Part shown: piece after piece, positions 14,956 through 22,149 of the stretch
Layout: each line of letters begins with the position of its first letter
Numbering within the stretch: the first letter of the stretch is position 1
Assembly (NCBI GenBank): GCA_023653245.1
Contig: JAMNXK010000009.1
Location: 1 to 26,047, forward strand
Length of the DNA stretch: 26,047 nucleotides
DNA from: Tagaea sp.
Lineage (GTDB): Bacteria > Pseudomonadota > Alphaproteobacteria > CACIAM-22H2
Direction of reading: 5' to 3'
Notes under the pieces: generated by a model
Database searches by the model: none
What the model was told of the DNA's origin: nothing
The model's input: only the letters and a program-made list of their open reading frames with translations
Made by a program: the position numbers and the translations under genes

Positions 14956-15863
14956 GCTATCCGCGCGATTTGATCGGTTACGGCGCCGAACGGCCCGATC
15001 CGCGCTGGCCGGGCGGGGCGCGCCTCGCGCTCAATTTCGTGCTGAACTACGAGGAAGGCTCCGAGTATTCGATCCCCGACGGCGACGCGAATTCGGAGAC
15101 GCAGCTGCTCGAAGCCACGCCGTCGATGCCGCCGGGCGTGCGCGATTTCAACGCCGAGTCCGTCTACGAATTCGGCGCCCGCGTCGGATTCTGGCGCTTG
15201 ATGCGGATCTTGGAAGAGTACCGGCTGCCCGCGACCGTGTTCGGCTGCGCGCTGGCGCTCGAACGCAATCCGCAAGCCGCGGCCGCGATCGCGCGCGCCG
15301 GACACGACTTGTGCAGCCATGGCTGGCGCTGGATCAAGCATTGGCTGTTGGACGAGACCGAGGAACGCGCCCAGATCGCGCGCGCGGTCGCCTCGCTGGC
15401 GAAGACCTTCGGCGCGCGACCGCTCGGCTGGTATTGCCGCACGGGCCCGAGTGCGAATACCCGCCGTCTGCTCGTCGAGGAAGGCGGCTTCCTCTACGAC
15501 AGCGATTCCTACGCCGACGAATTGCCCTATTGGAATCTCGAACACGGCCGCCCGCATCTCGTAATCCCCTATTCGATCGACACCAACGACACGAAATTCG
15601 CCAACCCCGCCGGCTTCGGCAACGGCGAGGCGTTCCTCTCCTATCTCAAGGACAGTTTCGACTGCCTCTACCGCGAAGGCGAAACCCGCCCCGGCATGAT
15701 GTCGGTGGGGCTGCATATGCGCCTCGCGGGACGGCCCGGCCGCGCCGAAGCGCTGCGCCGCTTCATCGAATACGTGCGTACGCACGATCGCGTCTGGATC
15801 TGCCGGCGCATCGACATCGCCCGCCATTGGATCGCGACCCATCCGGCCCCGAGGGAAACATGA
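14952..15863 (+). CDS. PuuE-like allantoinase, polysaccharide deacetylase fold
   Basis: A 303-residue protein very close in pattern and length to Pseudomonas PuuE, a metal-independent allantoinase of the polysaccharide deacetylase fold. Shared stretches include YPRDLIGYG, WPGGARLALNFVLNYEEG, the SHGWRWI motif (about 119-125), RTGPSANTRRLLVEEGGFLY, DSDSYADELPYW, PYSIDTNDTKF, and GLHMRLAGRPGR near the C-terminus. It should open the ring of allantoin or a related hydantoin-like cyclic ureide in the cytosol. Neighbouring AllA supports a ureide path, but allantoate amidohydrolase and urate oxidase are not in the window, so a different cyclic ureide is possible. The start at 14952 makes an ATGA overlap with the AllA-like gene. 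Confidence 0.87.
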   Translation: MSYPRDLIGYGAERPDPRWPGGARLALNFVLNYEEGSEYSIPDGDANSETQLLEATPSMPPGVRDFNAESVYEFGARVGFWRLMRILEEYRLPATVFGCALALERNPQAAAAIARAGHDLCSHGWRWIKHWLLDETEERAQIARAVASLAKTFGARPLGWYCRTGPSANTRRLLVEEGGFLYDSDSYADELPYWNLEHGRPHLVIPYSIDTNDTKFANPAGFGNGEAFLSYLKDSFDCLYREGETRPGMMSVGLHMRLAGRPGRAEALRRFIEYVRTHDRVWICRRIDIARHWIATHPAPRET

Positions 15864-17212
15864 CCGACGACATCCGCCATGCGCGCGGCAAGTTCCGCGG
15901 CTACGACGTGCGTTTGCCCGCCGCACCCGATACCGACCTCACGCTCGTCGATCCGGGCACGCCGGCGGGCGAGTATCTGCGCCGGTTCTGGACGCCGGTC
16001 GCCATGGCTTCGCAACTCGCCGACAGCCCGGTGCCGGTCCGCATCTTCGGCGAAGACCTGGTGATCTTCCGCGACGGCGAGGGCCGCGTGGGCTTGCTGC
16101 ACCGGCATTGCGCGCATCGGCGCGCGTCGCTCGAATTCGGTCGCGTCGAGGCGCGCGGCATACGCTGCTGCTATCACGGCTGGCATTTCGACGTCGACGG
16201 CACGATCCTGGAGACGCCCGGCGAACCGCCGTCGAGCAATATCCGCAACACGATTTGCCAACCTGCCTATCCCACGCGCGAGCTCAAGGGCCTGATCTTC
16301 GCCTATATGGGCCCGCCCGACGAGATGCCGGAGTTTCCCTATCTCGACTCGCTCGACCTGCCGGATCACCAGCTCATCCCCTATTCGATCCATTCGCCGT
16401 GCAACTGGCTGCAGGAAACCGAGAACGCCATCGATCCGTTCCACTCCGTGTTCCTGCACGGGCGCGTGAACGGGCCGCAATTCCCCGGGCTCGAACACTT
16501 CGTCGAGCTTCCGGTCGTGAGCTACCACCAGCGCGACGCGGCGATCGTCTACAGCCACGCGCGCCGCGTGGGCGATCTGGTGATGCTGCGCTTCCACGAC
16601 TATCTGATGCCCAACCTCGCGCAGAACGGCGGCATGTTCCAGAAGCTCGAAGGGCCGCGCTTCTTCGGGCGCACCAGCCTGACCAAATGGGTCGTGCCGA
16701 TCGACAACACCAATAGCCGGAAATTCGGCTGGCGGCACTTCAACGACAAGGACGAAGTGCTGCGCCAGGGCGACAAGGAATCGGTGGGCTGGGAGAAGGT
16801 CGATTTCTACGGCCAGACCGCGCATCGCTCGCTCGAAGAGCGCAAGCGCAACCCCGGCGATTGGGACGTCTGGGTCAGCCAGGGACCCATCGCGATTCAC
16901 GCGCGCGAATATCTGGGCAAGACCGACGAAGGCATCGCCATGCTCCGGCGCAAGCTGCGCCGCGACATAAAGGCCGTGGCGCGCGGGGAGAAGATCGCCA
17001 AGGTCGCCGGCACCGAAAAAACGCCCTACCCGACCTATGGCGGCGACACCGTCTTGCGCGTCGCCAAATCCAACGACGACGAGAAGCTGATGCGCGAATT
17101 GCAGAACCGCGTGGCGGCGATCTATTTCGACGCCGACGGGTTGACCGGCGAAGCGCGCAGCGCGCGGATCAAGTCGGCGTTGGCCGAGGCCTTCCCGGAC
17201 TCCGCCGGCTGA
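15860..17212 (+). CDS. Rieske non-heme iron oxygenase, phthalate dioxygenase-like alpha subunit
   Basis: A 450-residue ring-hydroxylating/demethylating oxygenase. Rieske cluster ligands: Cys84-x-His86 (CAHRRAS) and Cys103-x2-His106 (CCYHGWHFD), 16 residues apart. The catalytic domain has NAIDPFHSVFLHG (189-201), giving bridging Asp192 and iron ligands His195 and His200. The HRRASLEFGRVE and YHGW patterns fit the phthalate 4,5-dioxygenase/vanillate demethylase type, which cleaves methyl groups or hydroxylates aromatic or heteroaromatic substrates. No reductase or ferredoxin partner is in the window, so electrons must come from elsewhere. The ATG overlaps the PuuE-like stop by 4 bases, and it is the last gene of this plus-strand run; its stop meets the convergent cupin gene with no gap. 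Confidence 0.92.
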   Translation: MTDDIRHARGKFRGYDVRLPAAPDTDLTLVDPGTPAGEYLRRFWTPVAMASQLADSPVPVRIFGEDLVIFRDGEGRVGLLHRHCAHRRASLEFGRVEARGIRCCYHGWHFDVDGTILETPGEPPSSNIRNTICQPAYPTRELKGLIFAYMGPPDEMPEFPYLDSLDLPDHQLIPYSIHSPCNWLQETENAIDPFHSVFLHGRVNGPQFPGLEHFVELPVVSYHQRDAAIVYSHARRVGDLVMLRFHDYLMPNLAQNGGMFQKLEGPRFFGRTSLTKWVVPIDNTNSRKFGWRHFNDKDEVLRQGDKESVGWEKVDFYGQTAHRSLEERKRNPGDWDVWVSQGPIAIHAREYLGKTDEGIAMLRRKLRRDIKAVARGEKIAKVAGTEKTPYPTYGGDTVLRVAKSNDDEKLMRELQNRVAAIYFDADGLTGEARSARIKSALAEAFPDSAG

Positions 17213-17959
17213 TCAAGCGACGACGCGGCGCGGCAAAGGAATGCTTTCGATGGGCACATCGCCGAAGCGGCGATAGCCCTCCTCCAGCGGCACTTCGCGG
17301 GCGACGATCATGCCGTCGCCTTGCGCACCGTGGGTCGGATCGAGCATCCGCCGCCCTTTGCCGCCGGGCGGATCGAAGGTCCATTCCTGGAAGCCGAGGA
17401 TGTAGAAGTTCAGCATCACCGCCGGCTTGTCGTCGGCGCAGAACCAATGCGCGTTGCGCGACACTTCGGTCGTCTCGAAGCGGTCGCCGATCCCGAACCA
17501 GCGATCGGTGCGCGTGCGCAGCAGCAGCGTGTCGGGCCCGAGCCTTGCCACACGGTCCCACTCGCGCGCGTAGATCCGCCCGTGCAGCACGACCTGCGTC
17601 GAAATCAGATTGTGATGGCAATGCGGCGGATGCACTTCGCCGGGCTCGAGATAGAGCAGCTGCATCGTCCACGACTTGGCCGGCGTGGTCATCTGGTTGA
17701 GGACTTGGTCCTCGCCCTCGGCGAGCGCCTTGTCGATCCAAGGGCGCAGCTCGGCCGTCAGATCCATCGTTTCGTGGAGCGCGCGCACGCCGTCGATGTA
17801 CCCGTCGGGCGTGATCGTGCGCCGGTCGAGCGCGCCGATCAGCGTCTCGGCGCCGGTCCACAGGCGCTCGCGATAGGTGTCCACGTCGGGCAGCGTCGCC
17901 CCCGCGCGCGTGTTCATCTTGACGATTTTGCCCGACGCGGTGGCGATCTGCTTGGTCAT
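17213..17959 (-). CDS. Cupin-domain protein
   Basis: A 248-residue soluble protein with a single recognisable cupin core: PPHCHHNLISTQVVLHGRIYAREWDRV (about 109-135), where His111, His113 and His114 and a later acidic residue could bind metal, followed by a beta-rich stretch with GIGDRFETTEVSRNAHWF. The N-terminal 90 residues are mostly helical and unmatched to any family I know. No signal peptide. It is co-directional with the upstream Rieske oxygenase (10-base gap) and GAGGAT precedes its ATG, so the two probably form one operon. A metal-dependent dioxygenase, a sensor, or a helper of the oxygenase are all possible. The stop codons of this gene and of the convergent oxygenase are adjacent (TGATCA at 17210-17215). 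Confidence 0.75.
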   Translation of the reverse strand: MTKQIATASGKIVKMNTRAGATLPDVDTYRERLWTGAETLIGALDRRTITPDGYIDGVRALHETMDLTAELRPWIDKALAEGEDQVLNQMTTPAKSWTMQLLYLEPGEVHPPHCHHNLISTQVVLHGRIYAREWDRVARLGPDTLLLRTRTDRWFGIGDRFETTEVSRNAHWFCADDKPAVMLNFYILGFQEWTFDPPGGKGRRMLDPTHGAQGDGMIVAREVPLEEGYRRFGDVPIESIPLPRRVVA

Positions 17960-17969
17960 GGACGGATCC

Positions 17970-19181
17970 TCACGCGCACATCGTGTCGATCAGCATGCGC
18001 TGGAAATGGTGGACGTTCTTCTCCCAGACGGGCGAGAAAACGACCTCGTCGGCGACGGGCGAGGCGCGCGCGATCTGCTGCTGCTCCCACACTTGCATGT
18101 CCTGGCTGCGGATGCCGCCATAGTCGCGCATCTTGCCGGTCTCGCCCAGCCAGCGCGCCAAGGTCTTGCGGCGCTGCTCGGCGAATTCGGGCGCGGTGGC
18201 CGCGTCGCCCACGAAGAAATATCCCATCTTCGACACGGTGCGATCGACCGCCACCGGATCGGCGATCACGGAAGCGAGATGGTCCGACTGCAGCGTCAGC
18301 GTCATGTTCGGGAACACCACGCTCGTGCAGCGCACGCGTTTGTTGCCCTCGGGAAACGGAATGAGCGGCAGATCGCCCGCCGCCGGATAGAAATCCTGGT
18401 CGCCGCGGCGCTTGAGCGTGACGACGGTTCCGAGCGGAATGGGTTCGGCGATCGGCTGGCCGGTGGCCAGATCGAGATCGTCGGTGATGCGGGTGAAGAC
18501 GTTCTTGTGGACCCAAACGTGGTGATACGTCTCCCAATTGTCGTTCTGCATCTTCCAGTTCCCGCGCCACTCCCAATCCTCGCGATGGGCGACGCGCGTG
18601 GCGCTGAGATCCGCCCCCTGGATCAGATCGTCGAGCGGCTTCACGTGTTCGGCGAAGGGGGCGGCCAACCCGTCGAGATTGACGAACACCCAATGATGCC
18701 AAACGGCGCTGCGCACCGGCACCAAGCCCAGCTTGGACAGATCGAGCTGTCCTTGCGTATTGCCGTCCTTGGTGCCGTCGAAAAACGGGGCGGATTTGAG
18801 CCGGCCGTCCAGATCGTATGCCCAGGCGTGATACGGGCAGGCAAACTGCTTCAAATTCGAGCACGGTTCGGTGACGATCAGGGCGGCGCGGTGCCGGCAT
18901 ACATTGTGAAACACGCGGATTTCGCCGCCGCGGTCGCGCAGCAGGATGACCGGAAGTCCGGCCGCCATGAGCGGAACTGCATCCCCCGGCAGGGGCACGT
19001 CGCTGGCGAAGCCCAGGCACATCCAGGTCCGCGCGAACATAGCCTTCTGTTCGAGCTTGAAGAATTCGGGGTCGGTATAGGCCCGCCCAGGCAGGCCGCA
19101 AGCCTCGGCGATCGGTTTGCGGATCGCCTCGACCGCCCGCCGCCCCAGGAGCCGTTCGACCGCCTCGGTTCCGTTTCCCAC
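17970..19181 (-). CDS. Rieske oxygenase alpha subunit, choline monooxygenase-like
   Basis: A 403-residue Rieske oxygenase, distinct from the plus-strand one. Cluster ligands Cys95-x-His97 (VCRHRAA) and Cys115-x2-His118 (CPYHAW) are 17 residues apart; the iron site is NWKMQNDNWETYHHVWVH with Glu217, His220 and His225 in the ExYHx4H pattern. This arrangement is common in enzymes acting on quaternary amines and small aromatics (choline monooxygenase, carnitine and betaine oxygenases), but the substrate is not defined by sequence. GTG 19181 is taken as start because GGGGAGGG lies 5-12 bases upstream; in-frame sequence further out (to 19304) has a promoter inside it. The -10 and -35 elements at 19207-19235 fit this start. 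It leads the cupin gene in a two-gene unit. Confidence 0.9.
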   Translation of the reverse strand: MGNGTEAVERLLGRRAVEAIRKPIAEACGLPGRAYTDPEFFKLEQKAMFARTWMCLGFASDVPLPGDAVPLMAAGLPVILLRDRGGEIRVFHNVCRHRAALIVTEPCSNLKQFACPYHAWAYDLDGRLKSAPFFDGTKDGNTQGQLDLSKLGLVPVRSAVWHHWVFVNLDGLAAPFAEHVKPLDDLIQGADLSATRVAHREDWEWRGNWKMQNDNWETYHHVWVHKNVFTRITDDLDLATGQPIAEPIPLGTVVTLKRRGDQDFYPAAGDLPLIPFPEGNKRVRCTSVVFPNMTLTLQSDHLASVIADPVAVDRTVSKMGYFFVGDAATAPEFAEQRRKTLARWLGETGKMRDYGGIRSQDMQVWEQQQIARASPVADEVVFSPVWEKNVHHFQRMLIDTMCA

Positions 19182-19194
19182 AGCACCCTCCCCG

Positions 19195-19211
19195 ACAATC
19201 CGTGAAATTGT
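19195..19211. promoter_or_regulatory. Inverted repeat ACAAT-N7-ATTGT over a promoter
   Basis: ACAAT (19195-19199) and ATTGT (19207-19211) form a 17-base inverted repeat overlapping the -10 of the minus-strand Rieske gene. The same place reads TTGTATGCCAA, similar to GntR-type TTGTATACAA operators and to the site ahead of dctP. A further ACAATCC copy lies at 19296-19302 in the divergent promoter. Regulator unknown. Confidence 0.3.
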
Positions 19212-19235
19212 ATGCCAATTCCGGACCAGCGTCAC
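19207..19235 (-). promoter_or_regulatory. Promoter of the Rieske-cupin operon
   Basis: On the minus strand GTGACG (19235-19230, 4 of 6 to TTGACA) is followed after exactly 17 bases by TACAAT (19212-19207, 5 of 6 to TATAAT). Transcription would begin near 19200, leaving about 20 bases before the GTG start at 19181 and including its ribosome site. Confidence 0.55.
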
Positions 19236-19292
19236 CGTGCGGGTGGTCCGCGAATTGCTGGGTCGGACGCCATGGATCGGCCCTCCCCGACG

Positions 19293-19321
19293 CGCACAAT
19301 CCACCCCGAGTGGCGTATAGT
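19293..19321 (+). promoter_or_regulatory. Candidate promoter of the ABC permease-binding protein operon
   Basis: TATAGT (19316-19321, 5 of 6) is preceded at 17 bases by CGCACA (19293-19298, 3 of 6). A start near 19328 would leave about 24 bases of leader with GGGGGG (19341-19346) ahead of the ATG at 19352. Confidence 0.4.
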
Positions 19322-19351
19322 CGGGCGTCGTCGTTCGTCCGGGGGGTCGCG

Positions 19352-20206
19352 ATGAAAGCGCGCTGGCATTGGGTCTTGCTGCCGTCCTTGGCGCTGTCGC
19401 TGTGCCTGCTGCTCGCCTCGCAGATCGCCTTCCTGCGCGGCAGCTTCTTCCGCGATCTGCGTTTGGGCCGCATGGGGACCGAGTTCACGCTGGCGAATTA
19501 CGAGCGCTTCTTCGCCGACACGCTCTACGTCGACTCGCTGCTGCTGACGATCCGCCTGTCGTTCACGGTCGCATTGCTGACACTGGTCGTCGGCTTTCCC
19601 ATCGCCTACGTGCTCGCGCGCATGCGCTCGCGTTGGTCGCTCGCCTTGCTCGCCGGAATCATCGCCGCCTCGTTCATCACGATCGTGATCAAGGTACTGG
19701 GCCTGATCATCATCTTTTCGAGCGGCGGTTTCCTGAATCGCTTTCTGATCGGCGCCGGCATTCTCGAGCAGCCGCTGAGCATCATGGGCAATCCGTCGGG
19801 CGTCGTCGTGGGGCTCATGCATTTCACCATGGGGTTCTCGATCCTGTTGCTTTACTCCGTCGTGCAGACGATCCCGCGCTCGCTGGAGGAAGCGGCCGAG
19901 ATCCATGGCGCGCCGCGCTGGCGGGTCTTCGCGCGGATCGTGCTGCCGCTCAGCCTGCCGGGGATCGTCGTCACCGGCCTCATCGTCTTCAATCTGTGCA
20001 TGGGCGCCTTCACTTCGGCGGCGCTGATCGGCGGCGGCAAGGTCTTCACCTTGCCCGTCCTCATCCAGCAGACGGTGATCTTCCAGACGCGTTACGGCAT
20101 GGGCGCCGCGATTTCCGCCGTGTTGATGGTCGTGACGCTGGCGATCAACGGATTGTCGGTGCTGGCGATGGCCAAGCTCGACCGCCGCCGGGGAGCCGTC
20201 GCATGA
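19352..20206 (+). CDS. ABC transporter permease, PotB-like
   Basis: A 284-residue inner-membrane permease of the polyamine-type binding-protein-dependent ABC importers. It has about six hydrophobic helices and the cytoplasmic EAA loop EAAEIHGAPRWRVFARIVLPLSLPGI (about 185-210), which contacts the ATPase. ATG 19352 follows GGGGGGTCGCG and fits family length. The stop overlaps the next permease start by 4 bases (ATGA). Its ATPase is not adjacent and is probably the PotA-like protein encoded at 11035-12102. Confidence 0.92.
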   Translation: MKARWHWVLLPSLALSLCLLLASQIAFLRGSFFRDLRLGRMGTEFTLANYERFFADTLYVDSLLLTIRLSFTVALLTLVVGFPIAYVLARMRSRWSLALLAGIIAASFITIVIKVLGLIIIFSSGGFLNRFLIGAGILEQPLSIMGNPSGVVVGLMHFTMGFSILLLYSVVQTIPRSLEEAAEIHGAPRWRVFARIVLPLSLPGIVVTGLIVFNLCMGAFTSAALIGGGKVFTLPVLIQQTVIFQTRYGMGAAISAVLMVVTLAINGLSVLAMAKLDRRRGAVA

Positions 20207-21039
20207 ACCGCTACAAGCTGATCGCGCGCGCGCGGACGGCGATGGCCGGGACATGGGTCGCCATGGCCTTCGTATTCCTTTTCGCGCCCTTGGTCGTGGT
20301 GGTGGGCGCGTCGCTCGACGGCGGCAACCGCACCTTCCTCAACTTCCCGCCGGCGGAGGTTTCGCTGCGCTGGTACGCGAACATCTCCGCCGATCTGTTC
20401 GAAGCGCTGGCGCTGAGCGTGGCGCTCGGCTTGACCACGGCGTTCCTCGCCTGCCTCATCGGCGTGCCGGCGGCGCTGGGCTTGGTGCGCGCCGAATTCC
20501 GCGGCAAAGCCGCGGTGGCCGCCCTCTTCCGCGCGCCGCTGCAGATCCCGGCCGTGGTGATCGGGGTTTCGTTCCTGAAGCTCTATTACCTGATCGGCGA
20601 TTTCGCGGGCATCCACCTGGTCGGCAGTCTGCCGGGCTTGCTGATCGCGCATCTGTTCCTGGCCACGCCCTACGTGATCGGCTCGGTCGTGGCGGTGCTG
20701 CAGCGGTTCAACATGCGCCTGGAGGAGGCCGCACTCAGCCTCGGCGCGACGCGCTGGCGCACGATGCGGCGGGTGACGCTGCCGGTGATCATGCCGGGCG
20801 TCTACGCGGGCGCGATGTACGCCTTCCTCGTCTCCTTCGGCGACGTGCCGATCTCGCTGTTCCTCGGGGCGCCGGGCATGCAGCCTTTCGCCGCCAAGAT
20901 CTTCAATCTGATGGAATTCGACTTCGACCCGTCTTTGCTCGCGATCTCGACCTACATCATCTTCGGCTCGTTCGCCGCGATCTACCTGCTGCAGCGCGCG
21001 ATCGGCCTCGACCAATTCACCAGAACCGGCGGCGGGTGA
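20203..21039 (+). CDS. ABC transporter permease, PotC-like
   Basis: A 278-residue permease paired with the preceding one; together they form the channel. An N-terminal helix (AMAFVFLFAPLVVVVGASLD) is followed by a periplasmic loop with FLNFPPAEVSLRWYANI, a typical PotC-like stretch, and by the EAA loop EEAALSLGATRWRTMRRVTLPVIMPGVYAG. It overlaps the upstream permease by 4 bases and is followed after 23 bases by the binding-protein gene. Confidence 0.92.
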   Translation: MNRYKLIARARTAMAGTWVAMAFVFLFAPLVVVVGASLDGGNRTFLNFPPAEVSLRWYANISADLFEALALSVALGLTTAFLACLIGVPAALGLVRAEFRGKAAVAALFRAPLQIPAVVIGVSFLKLYYLIGDFAGIHLVGSLPGLLIAHLFLATPYVIGSVVAVLQRFNMRLEEAALSLGATRWRTMRRVTLPVIMPGVYAGAMYAFLVSFGDVPISLFLGAPGMQPFAAKIFNLMEFDFDPSLLAISTYIIFGSFAAIYLLQRAIGLDQFTRTGGG

Positions 21040-21062
21040 TCCTCATGCGAAGGAGAACGAAC

Positions 21063-22142
21063 ATGCGCGAATTCGGCAGACGCGGCGTACTTGCGGGCTT
21101 GGCGGCCGGCGGCGTCGTCTTGGCGTCCCCCTCGATCCGCGCGCAAGCCCCGCGCTTCGCGGGCCAAACCTTGCGCGTGGCGACGTTCGGCGGCGGCTGG
21201 GACCGCGCCGTGCACCGCCTGGCCGGCGCCAAGCTCGAGGAGCTCGGCGCCAAGGTCGAGTACGTCACCGCCCCGCCGCGCGACAATCTCGCGCGCCTGA
21301 TCGCCGCGCGCGGCCGGCCGGCGCCGTTCGACGTCGTCGAGATGGGCGACCTCACCTGGGTCGACACATACGAAGCGGGCTTCCTGCAGAAGATCGACCT
21401 CGCCAACGTGCCCAACCGGCGCGAGTTGCTGCCCAACCTCTCCGACGAATGGAAGGTGGCGAGCTGGGCGACGCAAGAAGGCATCGTCTGGCACACCGAG
21501 CGTTTCGCGGCGGCGGGCGTGCCGCGCCCCGAACGCTACCGCGACCTGCTCAATCCGCGCCTCGAGCGCAAGATCGCGCTGATCGACATCTCGCAGGCCG
21601 GGGCGGCGCAGCTTCTGGTGGGATCGTCGATGGACGACGGCGGCTCGATGCGCGACATCGAGCCCGGCTTGCGTTTCGTGCGCGCGGCCAATCCGTTCCA
21701 ATTCTGGCGCGTGGGCGCGCAAGCGGTGACGCTGATGAACTCGGGCGACATCATGGCCTCGACCATGCACGCGGGCTTCGCCGTGCAGATGCGCCGCGCC
21801 GGCCTGCCCGTCGCCTTCAGCCATCCGCGCGTCGGCCCCACGAAGCGCGGCTTGTTGAAGGAAGGCTGGCTGGGCGTGGTGCGCGGCACGCCGGTGGCGC
21901 GCGCGGCCGAGTACTTCATCAACGAGTATATCTCCTTCGATACGCAGCTCGGCCTGGCGCGCGAGCGCGGCGTCGTGCCGATCAACAACCGCGCGCGCGA
22001 AATGCTGGTCGACGATCCGATCCTCAAGGAGATGTTCCTGCTCGCCGAAGCCGATGTCGCCAACATGGTTTCGGTCGATTTCACCGTGTTCAATCTTGAC
22101 GACGCCACGCAACGCTGGTCGCGGGCATTGAGCGCGCGCTGA
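21063..22142 (+). CDS. ABC transporter substrate-binding protein, PotD-like, Tat-exported
   Basis: A 359-residue periplasmic binding protein. The N-terminus MREFGRRGVLAGLAAGGVVL carries a twin-arginine signal (GRRGVL) cleaved near SIRAQA. The mature part begins with LRVATFGGGWDRAVHR and has the fold pattern of type 2 periplasmic proteins (WATQEGIVWHTERFAAAGVP, NSGDIMASTMHAGFAVQMRR). It should deliver the substrate to the two permeases just upstream. ATG 21063 is preferred over ATG 21045 because AAGGAG lies between them at suitable spacing. The ligand cannot be told; the classic polyamine-binding residues were not verifiable. Confidence 0.92.
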   Translation: MREFGRRGVLAGLAAGGVVLASPSIRAQAPRFAGQTLRVATFGGGWDRAVHRLAGAKLEELGAKVEYVTAPPRDNLARLIAARGRPAPFDVVEMGDLTWVDTYEAGFLQKIDLANVPNRRELLPNLSDEWKVASWATQEGIVWHTERFAAAGVPRPERYRDLLNPRLERKIALIDISQAGAAQLLVGSSMDDGGSMRDIEPGLRFVRAANPFQFWRVGAQAVTLMNSGDIMASTMHAGFAVQMRRAGLPVAFSHPRVGPTKRGLLKEGWLGVVRGTPVARAAEYFINEYISFDTQLGLARERGVVPINNRAREMLVDDPILKEMFLLAEADVANMVSVDFTVFNLDDATQRWSRALSAR

Positions 22143-22149
22143 ACGCCCG

